DNA of 53,789 nt. It comes from JADGGV01 sp035715725 (lineage in GTDB: Bacteria > Gemmatimonadota > Gemmatimonadetes > Longimicrobiales > RSA9). The stretch covers positions 1 through 53,789 of the forward strand of contig DASTKT010000037.1 in NCBI GenBank assembly GCA_035715725.1, in the 5' to 3' direction. Position 1 is the first letter of the stretch; every line of letters begins with the position of its first letter. A program made the translations under genes and the position numbers. Below are positions 14,861 to 22,897 of the stretch, in pieces. Below the pieces are notes generated by a model. It worked only from the letters and a program-made list of their open reading frames with translations. It made no database searches and was not told the origin of the DNA.

Positions 14861-15646
14861 ATGCGAACCGTCGTCGCCGTGATCGTCGTCGTCGCCATCC
14901 TGGTGTCGGCGCTCTGGCTGCTGCGCCACCGCCCCACGGCACCGGCATCCCCGGTGGCCGGTCCGACGAGCGGGCGGCCGGCGCAGACCCGGCGAGCGCC
15001 GGAAGCGCTCGGCGCGTTCCCCGCCGACTTTCCTCGCGCCGAGCCGCGCCAGATCGTCTTCGACGGCTGCCCCCCGCAGGGCGACGCCGGCGACCCGGAC
15101 CTGAACCGCCTGAAGAACCGCATCGACGAGCCCGACTCCACGGTCGCGGTCCCGCTGGACTCCATCCTGGCGCTGCGCTGGCCCCGCGCCGCCGAGCGCC
15201 GCGACCGCGCCGCGTGGTCCGCCGCCGTCCGGCGCGACGTCGCCCGCCACGAGGGGCTGCCGGTCTCGGTCACCGGCTACTTCGTGCGCGGCCGCACCGA
15301 GGGCCCGGAATCGCCGAACTGCCACGGCGCCGACGCGCGCCACCGCGACTGGCACATCTGGATGACCGCGACGCCCGACACGAGCCGCCTCCGCTCCGTG
15401 GTCGTCGAGACCACGCCGCGGGTCCGCGCGCGCCACCCCGGCTGGACGATCGCCGCCGTGCAACGCCTCGCCCGCCAACACCGGCAGGCCCGCGTCACCG
15501 GCTGGCTGTTGCTCGACCCCGAGCACCCGGATCAGGTCGGCAAGACCCGCGGCACGATCTGGGAGGTTCATCCCATTACCGCCATCGAGGTGCTGACCCG
15601 CGGCCGCTGGGTCCCCCTCGACCAGGCCTCCACCCGGGAGCGTTAG
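14861..15646 (+). CDS. Membrane-anchored conserved hypothetical protein
   Basis: A 261-residue protein with an N-terminal membrane anchor (about residues 3-19) and a Pro/Ala-rich linker. The soluble part contains VSVTGYFVRGRTEGPESPNC, HRDWHIWMT, then ARVTGWLLLDPEHPDQVG and IWEVHPITAIEV. These blocks look like a beta-barrel/OB-like extracytoplasmic domain; the C and H residues could bind a metal. I know of no function. GAGGAGG immediately precedes ATG 14861; an in-frame ATG at 14849 lacks a ribosome site. It ends in TAG directly followed by the ATG of the next gene. Confidence 0.75.
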   Translation: MRTVVAVIVVVAILVSALWLLRHRPTAPASPVAGPTSGRPAQTRRAPEALGAFPADFPRAEPRQIVFDGCPPQGDAGDPDLNRLKNRIDEPDSTVAVPLDSILALRWPRAAERRDRAAWSAAVRRDVARHEGLPVSVTGYFVRGRTEGPESPNCHGADARHRDWHIWMTATPDTSRLRSVVVETTPRVRARHPGWTIAAVQRLARQHRQARVTGWLLLDPEHPDQVGKTRGTIWEVHPITAIEVLTRGRWVPLDQASTRER

Positions 15647-15865
15647 ATGCGCAAGGCCATCCGCCTGAACGTCGTGCTCTGGATCGAGGGCGAGCAGGAG
15701 GCCGCCGCGAACTTCGTGAAGGCGACGACGGACGCCGTCCGCGACATCGTCGCCTCGGGGCGCTCGAGCCACCCCGAGCTGCGCGTGACGGTCAAGTCCA
15801 TCGCGGAGGACGAGAGCGACGATGATGACGAGGAGGAGGGTCGGGAAGGGGAGCGGGCGGGCTGA
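15647..15865 (+). CDS. Small protein with acidic tail (72 aa)
   Basis: Starts on the base after the previous stop, so translational coupling is likely. Residues 1-52 form a beta-alpha-beta-like core (IRLNVVLWIEGEQEAAANFVK, ELRVTVKSIAED), followed by an acidic DDDDEEE run and a short charged end. It may partner the protein encoded upstream. No recognised family. The stop codon sits in the loop of a perfect 10-bp hairpin. Confidence 0.68.
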   Translation: MRKAIRLNVVLWIEGEQEAAANFVKATTDAVRDIVASGRSSHPELRVTVKSIAEDESDDDDEEEGREGERAG

Positions 15866-15876
15866 CGCCCGCCCGC
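15853..15876. terminator. Hairpin with the stop codon in its loop
   Basis: GCGGGCGGGC (15853-15862) pairs perfectly with GCCCGCCCGC (15867-15876); the 4-base loop TGAC includes the stop codon of the small plus-strand gene. It separates converging genes and could terminate both. Confidence 0.55.
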
Positions 15877-15888
15877 CGCGCGCCGCGC

Positions 15889-16746
15889 TCAGCCGGAGCT
15901 GCCGAAATCGCCTCGCTTCCGGAACGCCTTGTAGCGCGCCAGGTTGAAGACGATGAGCAGGATCTTCGTCAGGAAGAAGTCCGAGATCAGGATCGCCACG
16001 AACGAGAACACCATCGCCTTCGTCGTGGCGCGGCCCACGCCCTCGCCGCCCCCCGTCGCGTTCAGGCCGTAGTAGCACCCCGACAGCGTGATGATCAACC
16101 CGAAGACGATCGGCTTCACCAGCGTCATGAGCAGGATCGCGGGGAAGAAGCCGAAGAAGAAATCCTTGCGCGCCAGCGATTCGATCACGCCGCGCAGGTA
16201 GACGTCCCCCGGCGTGACGCCTTTCGCGATCGCCACGACCAGCCCGCCGAGCACGCCGACCAGCACCGTGATCACGCTCAGGACCGGCAGCATGGTCATC
16301 CCCGCGAGCACGCGCGGCGTGACCAGCTTCCGGATCGGATCGGTGCCGAACGTCTGGAGCGCGTCGATCTGCTCGCTGGTGCGCATGGACGCGAGCTGCG
16401 CCGCGATCCCGGAGCTGACCCGCCCCGCCACCATCAGCGCCGCCAGCGTCGGTCCCTCCTGGATGAGCGACGTGCCCACCAGGCTCCCCAGCAGCGTCTC
16501 CGCGCCGATCACCCGCAGCTGCGCCGAGGTCTGCAGCGCGATCACCATCCCCGTGAACGTCCCCGTCAGCAGCAGCGGCGGCAGCGACCCCACGCCGATC
16601 CGATCCATCTGCCGCAGCACGTCCCGGCCGTAGAACGGCCGCGAGAAGCTGAAGCGGAGCGCGCGCCCGCCCAGCGTGAAGAACTCCTGCACGGCGAAGA
16701 GGACGCCGAGCAACCATTGATCGACGGTGATGACCAGCTCGCGCAT
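15889..16746 (-). CDS. MlaE/YrbE-type ABC permease
   Basis: A 285-residue inner-membrane permease of the MlaE family, which works with an ATPase (MlaF) and an MCE-domain protein (MlaD) to move phospholipids or other lipids across the envelope. The signature is clear: QEGPTLAALMVAGRVSSGI followed by SMRTSEQIDALQTFG near residues 96-130, plus five or six hydrophobic segments. Length fits MlaE (about 260-290). No mlaF or mlaD gene lies beside it: the downstream genes converge and the upstream gene diverges. The partners must be encoded elsewhere. Confidence 0.93.
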   Translation of the reverse strand: MRELVITVDQWLLGVLFAVQEFFTLGGRALRFSFSRPFYGRDVLRQMDRIGVGSLPPLLLTGTFTGMVIALQTSAQLRVIGAETLLGSLVGTSLIQEGPTLAALMVAGRVSSGIAAQLASMRTSEQIDALQTFGTDPIRKLVTPRVLAGMTMLPVLSVITVLVGVLGGLVVAIAKGVTPGDVYLRGVIESLARKDFFFGFFPAILLMTLVKPIVFGLIITLSGCYYGLNATGGGEGVGRATTKAMVFSFVAILISDFFLTKILLIVFNLARYKAFRKRGDFGSSG

Positions 16747-16816
16747 GGGCCTTCCGGTCCAGGGACGCCGGCGCGACCTGGCAAGCTCCGGGCCGGCGCC
16801 TCCGCGCGCCGCGCCA

Positions 16817-16846
16817 TTGCTCGCGTTCGGGCGCCCGAGCTAGCTT
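16817..16846 (+). promoter_or_regulatory. Candidate promoter for the membrane gene and argR
   Basis: TTGCTC (16817-16822), 18-base spacer, TAGCTT (16841-16846). It lies in the gap between divergent mlaE and the gene at 16927. The -10 hexamer TAGCTT is the same as the one upstream of 31941. Confidence 0.4.
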
Positions 16847-16926
16847 CCGGCAACTCGCCCGTCGCCGCGGTCCACCTCGTCCCGACGCAGCCCCGCGCTA
16901 CCCGCGGGCTACGGTGGGCCGCTCAC

Positions 16927-17403
16927 ATGCGCGCCTTCGCCGGAGGGACCTGCTTCGTGCCGTGGACGATCCTGCTCTGGTCCGGCCTCGCCGCGACGCT
17001 GCTCATGAGCTGGCTCTTCGCGGCCGCCTACTGGGCGGGGATCACCGCACTCCAGCCGGGCCGGCTGTTCGGCTGCAGCCTGCTCCCGCACGCCCCCGCC
17101 CCGATCGCCACCGCCGCCGGCCGGCTGCTCCATTTCGGCTTCGGCGTCGCCGTCTTCCCCCTCGGCTACGCCCTCGCGTTCGCCTGGATCGGCGCCGCCG
17201 AGGCCGCGAACGGCCTCCTCCTCGGCGCTGCGCACGGCGCCCTCGTCGCCGCCGCCGTCGGACTCGTCCCGCCCGAACGCCGCTGCGTCGCCCCCGGCCC
17301 GTTCGGAATCCGCCTCGGCCCCGCCACGCCCCTCGTCATCGTCCTCGCACACATGGCGTACGGCGCGCTCCTTGGCTATGTCTACGTCGTCCCCGGCACA
17401 TGA
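16927..17403 (+). CDS. Hypothetical membrane protein
   Basis: A 158-residue protein with four hydrophobic segments (about residues 10-38, 60-85, 90-112 and 132-152). The first contains WTILLWSGLAATLLMSWLF and the last VLAHMAYGALLGYVYVV. Two Cys-Pro-rich loops lie between. The pattern resembles small four-helix membrane proteins of unknown function. It ends 25 bases before argR on the same strand, so the two may share a promoter. No pathway link is visible. Confidence 0.72.
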   Translation: MRAFAGGTCFVPWTILLWSGLAATLLMSWLFAAAYWAGITALQPGRLFGCSLLPHAPAPIATAAGRLLHFGFGVAVFPLGYALAFAWIGAAEAANGLLLGAAHGALVAAAVGLVPPERRCVAPGPFGIRLGPATPLVIVLAHMAYGALLGYVYVVPGT

Positions 17404-17428
17404 CCCGCTCCATCACCCCGGACCACCC

Positions 17429-17887
17429 ATGACCAAACGCGCGCGCCACGCCGCGATCCGGCAGCTCGTCGAAGAGGGCCGGTACGCGAGCCAGGAACAC
17501 CTCCGCGAAGCCCTCGCCCGGAAAGGCTTCGAGGCCACCCAGGCCACGCTCTCTCGCGACATCCGCGAGCTCCGCCTCATCAAGGTCCCCGACGCCGACG
17601 GCCGGACCTATTACACGCTGCCCCCCGAGGAGTGGGAGCTCACGCCGCCGATCCGCCGCCTCCTTCCGGCCCTCTTCGTCGGCGCCGAGGGCACCGGCAA
17701 CCTCCTCGTCGTCAAGACCATGCGCGGCGGCGCCCAGCCCGTCGCCGAGGCCATCGACTGGGAGGAGTGGCCCGAGATCCTCGGCTCCATCGCCGGCGAC
17801 GACACCGTCCTCCTCATCCTCCGCGATCCCGCCCACCTCCGCGAGATCGTCCGCCGCGTCGAGGAGCTGGCCGACCTGGACACCTGA
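17429..17887 (+). CDS. Arginine repressor ArgR
   Basis: A 152-residue arginine-dependent transcription factor. Its N-terminal winged helix has SQEHLREALARKGFEATQAT and the recognition segment LSRDIRELRLIK. The C-terminal hexamerisation and arginine-binding domain has SIAGDDTVLLIL, where the DD pair contacts arginine in known ArgR structures. Length is typical (about 150). It lies 188 bases before argC and should bind the tandem ARG boxes there, repressing the biosynthetic operon when arginine is plentiful. Confidence 0.95.
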   Translation: MTKRARHAAIRQLVEEGRYASQEHLREALARKGFEATQATLSRDIRELRLIKVPDADGRTYYTLPPEEWELTPPIRRLLPALFVGAEGTGNLLVVKTMRGGAQPVAEAIDWEEWPEILGSIAGDDTVLLILRDPAHLREIVRRVEELADLDT

Positions 17888-18037
17888 CGAGGCGGCGTCC
17901 CGCTCGCCGATCCCCGCGCGCGCCCCGCGCCGGGCGCTTTCCCCCGCGCAGTGCATGATTATCCCTCGCGCGGAACGGCCCTCCGCGGCCCCCATCCAAC
18001 TCCGTGCGGCCCAACGGAAACTCCAGCCGCCCACCCC

Positions 18038-18066
18038 TTGACCCCACGCCCGGCCCGTTGTATAAG
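18038..18066 (+). promoter_or_regulatory. argC promoter, predicted nearly leaderless
   Basis: TTGACC (18038-18043), a 17-base spacer and TATAAG (18061-18066). With a normal start distance transcription would begin near 18073, only 3-6 bases before the ATGs at 18076 and 18079. No Shine-Dalgarno sequence fits, in agreement with a leaderless message. Confidence 0.72.
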
Positions 18067-18095
18067 TATTCAACAATGATGAATAAGCCTGCACG
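18057..18095 (+). promoter_or_regulatory. Tandem ARG boxes (ArgR operator)
   Basis: Box 1 (18057-18074) matches 9 of the 10 core bases of the ARG consensus (TGAAT-N4-ATTCA). Box 2 (18078-18095) matches 8 of 10. They are separated by exactly 3 bp, the canonical spacing for a hexamer-binding pair. Box 1 covers the -10 hexamer and the predicted start site; box 2 covers the start codon. argR lies just upstream. Confidence 0.75.
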
Positions 18096-19044
18096 CGCCG
18101 GCATCATCGGCGCTACCGGATATTCCGGACTGGAAGTCGCGGCCCTCATCGCGAGGCACCCCCGCCTCGAGCTCGCCTTCGCAACGTCGGAGGCGGAGGC
18201 GGGGAGGCCGGCGCGCGGGACGGCGCTGCGCTACGTCCCTGCGGCGGAGGCGCCGCTGGGCGACGCGGACGTGGTGTTCTCCTGTCTGCCGACGGGGCAT
18301 TCGGGCGCCTGGGCGCTTCGCGCGCTGGAAGCCGGCGCCGCGGTGGTCGACCTGTCGGCGGACCTGCGGGCGGGGGAGAGTCGGGCCGTCTACGGCTTGC
18401 CGGAGCTGTGGCGGGAGGATCTCGGCGGAGCGCGGCTGGTGGCGAACCCGGGGTGCTACCCGACGGGCGTGCTGCTGGCACTGGCGCCGGCGCTGCGGGC
18501 GGGGCTCGTGGATGCGTCCCGGCCGGTGGTTATCGACGCGGCCTCCGGCGTGACCGGGGCAGGGCGGTCGGCGAAGCGGGAGCTGCTGTTCGGCGAGGTG
18601 GCGGAGGACTACCGCGCGTACGCCGTGGGGAACCGGCACCGGCACGTTCCGGAGATCAGGGGCGGGCTGGCGCGGGTCGCGGGCGGGACGGCGCCATCGT
18701 GCATCTTCACGCCGCACCTGCTGCCGGTCCAGCGGGGGATCCTGGAGACGATCTACCTGCCGTTGCGGGAGGCGCTGCCGGTGAGCGATGCGGTGGGCGT
18801 CTGGACGGAGTTCTTCGCGGGCGAGCCGTGCATCGAGGTCCTGGGGACGGAGCTGCCGTCGCTGCGCGACGTGGTGGGGCGGAACGTCGTCGCGGTCGGG
18901 CTCTCGGAGGTGGAGGGGGTGGAGGCGCCGACGCTCCTCGTGGTGGCGGCGCTGGACAACCTGGTCAAGGGCGCGGCGGGGCAGGCGGTGCAGAACGCGA
19001 ACCTCGTGCTGGGGTTCCCGGAGCTGGAAGGGCTGCCGCTGTGA
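18076..19044 (+). CDS. argC: N-acetyl-gamma-glutamyl-phosphate reductase
   Basis: A 322-residue NADPH-dependent enzyme of the third step of arginine synthesis, reducing acetylglutamyl phosphate to the semialdehyde. The nucleotide-binding motif GIIGATGYSGLE is at the N-terminus. The catalytic Cys is in NPGCYPTG (residue 127 from ATG 18076), and HRHVPEI carries the partner His. Length suits the compact type of ArgC. Two adjacent ATGs (18076, 18079) are both possible. The stop overlaps the argB GTG. First gene of the arginine operon. Confidence 0.96.
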   Translation: MMNKPARAGIIGATGYSGLEVAALIARHPRLELAFATSEAEAGRPARGTALRYVPAAEAPLGDADVVFSCLPTGHSGAWALRALEAGAAVVDLSADLRAGESRAVYGLPELWREDLGGARLVANPGCYPTGVLLALAPALRAGLVDASRPVVIDAASGVTGAGRSAKRELLFGEVAEDYRAYAVGNRHRHVPEIRGGLARVAGGTAPSCIFTPHLLPVQRGILETIYLPLREALPVSDAVGVWTEFFAGEPCIEVLGTELPSLRDVVGRNVVAVGLSEVEGVEAPTLLVVAALDNLVKGAAGQAVQNANLVLGFPELEGLPL

Positions 19045-19802
19045 GGCCGCGCGTCGTGAAGGTCGGCGGGAGCGTGCTCGGCGACGCCGAGTGGCTGGCG
19101 TCCTTTGCCGAGCACGTCGCGGCGGCGTCCGGGCCGGTCGTGGTGGTGCACGGCGGCGGTCCGGAGATCAGCGAGCTGTCCTCGCGGCTGGGCGTGGCGG
19201 TGACGTGGGTGGATGGCCGGCGCGTGACGCCGCCGGAAGCGATGGACGTGACCGCGATGGTGCTCTCCGGCCGGATCAACAAGCGCGTGGTGGCGGCGCT
19301 GCTGACGGCCGGCGTGGATGCGGTCGGCCTGTCCGGGGAGGACGGCAGGCTGCTGGTCGCGCGCCCGCGGGAGAACGGCGCGCTCGGGCGGGTGGGCGAG
19401 CTGGTCTCGGTGCGGGCGTCCTTGCTCCGCGCGCTGCTGGACGCCGGGCACACGCCGGTCGTCTCGCCGGTCTCGCGGGGCGTGGACGCCGCGCCGCTGA
19501 ACGTGAACGCGGACGAGGCCGCCACGGCGATCGCGGCGGCGCTCGGCGCGTCCGAGCTGCTCTACCTGACGGATGTCCCCGGCGTCCTGGCCGGCGGCGC
19601 GGTCGTCCCCGGGCTCTCGGCCGCCGAGGCCGAAGGGCTGGTGGTGTCCGGCGCGGCCACGGGCGGGATGGCCGTGAAGCTGGAAGCCGCGCTCGCGGCG
19701 CTGGGCGGTGGGGTTCACTGCGTGCGCATCGGCACGCTCGAGCTGTTGACCAGTCCGGACGCCGGCACGGCGGTGCGGGCGGGGGAGGAGGCGTTCGCAT
19801 GA
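19041..19802 (+). CDS. argB: Acetylglutamate kinase
   Basis: A 253-residue amino-acid kinase that phosphorylates N-acetylglutamate. Seen: the N-terminal KVGGSVLGD phosphate loop, VVVVHGGGPEISEL, SGRINKRVVAALL, and the C-terminal TGGMAVKLEAALAALGGG loop with the catalytic Lys. GTG start overlaps the argC stop (GTGA). It is short and lacks the N-terminal helix that makes some enzymes arginine-inhibited hexamers, so control is more likely at the promoter; that is inference. The stop overlaps the argD ATG. Confidence 0.96.
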   Translation: MRPRVVKVGGSVLGDAEWLASFAEHVAAASGPVVVVHGGGPEISELSSRLGVAVTWVDGRRVTPPEAMDVTAMVLSGRINKRVVAALLTAGVDAVGLSGEDGRLLVARPRENGALGRVGELVSVRASLLRALLDAGHTPVVSPVSRGVDAAPLNVNADEAATAIAAALGASELLYLTDVPGVLAGGAVVPGLSAAEAEGLVVSGAATGGMAVKLEAALAALGGGVHCVRIGTLELLTSPDAGTAVRAGEEAFA

Positions 19803-21010
19803 GCTCGGTGCTTCCCGAGACGACGATTCCGGCCGGACCGGCCGAGTACGACGATTCGGCGCTCCTCGGCGTCTACAAGCCGGCCGCGCCGGTCTTCGTG
19901 GCCGGCCGCGGCAGTCGCCTGATCGACGCCGACGGCCGCGAGTACCTCGACTTCACCAGCGGGATCGGCGTGAACGCGCTCGGCTACGGCGACGACGGGA
20001 TCGCCGAGGCGCTGGCGGTCACGGCGGCCAGCGGGCTGCTGCACGCCTCGAACCTGTTCCGCACCGAGCCCGCGGCGGAGCTGGCCCGCGAGCTGGCGAG
20101 CCGCTCCTTCGCGAGCAAGGTGTTCTTCTGCAACTCCGGCGCGGAGGCCAACGAGGCGGCGTTCAAGTTCGCGCGCCGCTGGGCGGGCGTGGCGGGCGGG
20201 GAGGCCAAGCACGAGATCGTGGCGCTGCACGGCTCCTTCCACGGCCGCCTCTTCGGCTCGCTCGCGGCCACGGACCGCCCCGCCTACCAGCAGCCGTTCC
20301 GGCCGCTCATGCCCGGCGTGCGCTTCATCGCCGTCGGGGACGAGATGGGCGCGCGCGCGGCCATCTCGACGGAGCGCACCGCGGCGGTGATCGCCGAGCC
20401 GGTGCAGGGCGAAGGCGGTGTGCACCCCATCCCGGCGGAGTTCCTCCGGCTCCTGCGCGACCTCACCGCGCAGGCCGGCGCGGCGCTGATCCTGGACGAG
20501 GTCCAGTGCGGCCTCGGCCGAACCGGGCGCCTGTTCGCGCACGAGACCACCGGTGTCGTTCCCGACATGGTGACGCTGGCGAAGCCGCTCGCCGGCGGGC
20601 TCCCCATGGGCGCCGTGCTGCTCACCGACGCCATCGCGTCGGCGATCGTGCCGGGCGACCACGCCAGCACGTTCGGCGGCGGCCCGGCCGTCTCGCGCGT
20701 CGCGCTCGAGGTGCTGCGCCGCCTGGCCGCGCCGGAGTTCCTGGCCGAGGTGCGGTGGAAGGGCGAGCGGCTGCGCGCCGGACTGGAACGGCTCGTCGGC
20801 AGCGGCGTGGTCGTCTCGGTCCGCGGCGTCGGCCTCATGCTCGGGATCGAGCTGGGCGCGCCGGCCGCGCCGCGCATCGCCGCGGCGCTCGACCGCGGCC
20901 TCCTGCTCTGCTCCGCCGGCGAGCGCGTCGTCCGGCTGCTGCCTCCGCTCGCGATCGAGCCCGCGGAGCTCGACGCCGGCCTCGAGATCCTCGCCGAGGT
21001 CCTGGCGTGA
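19799..21010 (+). CDS. argD: Acetylornithine aminotransferase
   Basis: A 403-residue class III PLP aminotransferase that converts N-acetylglutamate semialdehyde to N-acetylornithine. Seen: FCNSGAEANEAAFKFAR, the HGSFHGR substrate region, LILDEVQCGLGRTG, and the PLP Lys in LAKPLAGGLPMG (K262), then HASTFGGGP. ATGA overlap with argB and GTGA overlap with the next gene show tight coupling. Related enzymes can also act on succinyl-substrates or in lysine synthesis, but the operon fixes the arginine role. Confidence 0.95.
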   Translation: MSSVLPETTIPAGPAEYDDSALLGVYKPAAPVFVAGRGSRLIDADGREYLDFTSGIGVNALGYGDDGIAEALAVTAASGLLHASNLFRTEPAAELARELASRSFASKVFFCNSGAEANEAAFKFARRWAGVAGGEAKHEIVALHGSFHGRLFGSLAATDRPAYQQPFRPLMPGVRFIAVGDEMGARAAISTERTAAVIAEPVQGEGGVHPIPAEFLRLLRDLTAQAGAALILDEVQCGLGRTGRLFAHETTGVVPDMVTLAKPLAGGLPMGAVLLTDAIASAIVPGDHASTFGGGPAVSRVALEVLRRLAAPEFLAEVRWKGERLRAGLERLVGSGVVVSVRGVGLMLGIELGAPAAPRIAAALDRGLLLCSAGERVVRLLPPLAIEPAELDAGLEILAEVLA

Positions 21011-21588
21011 GCACGGCGCGCTGGGAGATGCCGCGGTCCGGGACCGCGGCGGGGGCGGTCGTCGTCTCCGGCGGCGTCGTCCATCTGGGCGACGACGTGC
21101 TCGCCGCCATCTCGCCGGCGGTGCGCCTGCGCGCCGCCCGGCTCGAGGACGTCCCCGCGATCCTCGAGCTGCTCGATGGCTTCGCGCGGCGCGGGCTGCT
21201 CCTCCCGCGCACGCCCGACCAGCTCTACCGCAACATCCGCGAGTTCGTGGTGGCCGAGGATGTCGAGGGGATCGTCGGCTGCGGCGCGTTGCGCATCTAC
21301 TCGCCGCGCCTCGCCGAGATCGGCGCGCTGGCCGTGGCAGAGCGCTGTCATGGCCGCGGCGTCGGCCGCTGCATCGTCGACGCGCTCGTGGACGAGGCGT
21401 GCGAGCTGGGCATCGGCCGCGTCTTCGCCCTCACGCTGCAAGAAGGCTTCTTCCACCGCCTCGGCTTCCGCACGGGGCGGGTCGAGGAGTTCCCGCAGAA
21501 GGTCGCCGCCGACTGCGCGTCCTGCGCCAAGCGGGCGACCTGCATCGAGATCACCGTCGTGCGCGACCTTCACGTCGTGGACGCTTAG
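21007..21588 (+). CDS. GNAT N-acetyltransferase, short NAG-synthase type
   Basis: A 193-residue GNAT-fold enzyme. The acetyl-CoA loop is ERCHGRGVGRCIVD; upstream are VRLRAARLEDVPAILELLDGFARRGLLLPRT and GALRIYSPRLAEIGALAV, which match the acetyltransferase half of ArgA/short NAG synthases. It makes N-acetylglutamate from glutamate, the first step. It lacks the kinase-like regulatory domain of full ArgA. The first 38 residues (GTAAGAVVVSGGVVHLGDDV) are an extra N-terminal strand segment. A Cys-rich stretch, CASCAKRATC, precedes the C-terminus and could bind a metal. GTG start overlaps the argD stop. Confidence 0.88.
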   Translation: MSTARWEMPRSGTAAGAVVVSGGVVHLGDDVLAAISPAVRLRAARLEDVPAILELLDGFARRGLLLPRTPDQLYRNIREFVVAEDVEGIVGCGALRIYSPRLAEIGALAVAERCHGRGVGRCIVDALVDEACELGIGRVFALTLQEGFFHRLGFRTGRVEEFPQKVAADCASCAKRATCIEITVVRDLHVVDA

Positions 21589-21605
21589 CAAGAAGGGAAC
21601 GCGAC

Positions 21606-22880
21606 ATGTCCTTCTCCGTGGTCCTGGCCTACTCGGGCGGGCTCGACACCTCGATCATCGTCCCGTGGCTGCGGGAGAACTACGACGCGCAGGTCATCTG
21701 CATGGCCGCCGACGTCGGCCAGGGCGCGGAGCTGCACGGCCTGGAGGCGCGCGCCCGGCAGCAGGGCGCGTCCGCCCTCATCGTCGAGGACCTGCGCGAC
21801 GTCTTCGCCCGCGAGGTGATCCTGCCGACCGTGCGCGCCGGCGCGATCTACGCCCGGAAGTACCTGCTGGGGACCTCGATGGCGCGCCCGGTCATCGGCC
21901 GCGCGCAGGCGCAGCTCGCCCGCCGCGTCGGCGCCGGCGCGCTCGCCCACGGCTGCACGGGGAAGGGCAACGATCAGGTCCGCTTCGAGCTGGCGTACGC
22001 CGCGTTCGCGCCGGACCTGAAGGTGATCGCCCCCTGGCGCGAGTGGGACATTCAGTCCCGCGAGGATGCCATCAACTACGCCGCCGAGCGCGGCATCCAG
22101 GTCGAGGCGACGAAGGAGAAGATCTTCTCCCGCGACCGCAACCTCTGGCACGTCTCCCACGAGGGCGGCCCGCTCGAGGACCCGTGGTTCGAGCCGCCGA
22201 AGGACCTCTTCCTTCTCAGCGTCGATCCGGAGGACGCGCCCGGGGAGGCCGAGTACGTCGAGCTCGGCTTCGAGGCGGGGTACCCGGTGACGCTCGACGG
22301 GCAGGCGCTCTCGCCGGTCCAGCTCATCGAGGCGCTCAACGCGCTCGGCGGCCGCCACGGCATCGGCCGCGCCGACATCGTCGAGGACCGCCTCGTCGGG
22401 ATGAAGTCGCGCGGCATCTACGAGACGCCGGGCGGCACGATCCTGTACACCGCGCACCGCGAGCTCGAGCAACTCGTGCTCGACCGCCGCACGCTCGCGC
22501 TCAAGGACCAGGTCGCCGCGAAGTACGCCGACCTCGTGTACGAGGGCCGCTGGTGGGGCACCGAGCGGGAGGCGCTCGACGCGCTCGTGAACGCCACGCA
22601 GACGCGCGTCACGGGCACGGTCCGCCTCAAGCTCTACAAGGGCAACCTCGTGATCGCCGGCCGGAAGAGCCCGTTCGCGCTGTACGACAAGGCGCTGGCC
22701 TCCTTCAGCGACGAGGGCACGTACGACCAGTCGGACGCCGCCGGCTTCATCCACCTGTTCGCGCTGCCCACCCGCTCCGAGGCGCAGCAGCGCCTGAAGG
22801 CGGCGGCGCCGTCGCCGAACGGCAAGGCCGCGGCCGACGATGCCGGGGAGACCGCCCTCTTCGACGAGGTCCACGCCTGA
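21606..22880 (+). CDS. argG: Argininosuccinate synthase
   Basis: A 424-residue enzyme that joins citrulline and aspartate using ATP. The pyrophosphatase loop AYSGGLDTS is at residues 8-16, followed by VICMAADVGQGAELHGLEAR. GCTGKGNDQVRFEL and WDIQSREDAINYA are conserved substrate blocks. The C-terminal tail (KAAAPSPNGKAAADDAGETA) is a low-complexity extension. It lies 17 bases after the GNAT gene; AAGGGA is a modest ribosome site. Its stop overlaps a possible argH start. Confidence 0.97.
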   Translation: MSFSVVLAYSGGLDTSIIVPWLRENYDAQVICMAADVGQGAELHGLEARARQQGASALIVEDLRDVFAREVILPTVRAGAIYARKYLLGTSMARPVIGRAQAQLARRVGAGALAHGCTGKGNDQVRFELAYAAFAPDLKVIAPWREWDIQSREDAINYAAERGIQVEATKEKIFSRDRNLWHVSHEGGPLEDPWFEPPKDLFLLSVDPEDAPGEAEYVELGFEAGYPVTLDGQALSPVQLIEALNALGGRHGIGRADIVEDRLVGMKSRGIYETPGGTILYTAHRELEQLVLDRRTLALKDQVAAKYADLVYEGRWWGTEREALDALVNATQTRVTGTVRLKLYKGNLVIAGRKSPFALYDKALASFSDEGTYDQSDAAGFIHLFALPTRSEAQQRLKAAAPSPNGKAAADDAGETALFDEVHA

Positions 22881-22897
22881 TGACGGGAGGCCGCGCC

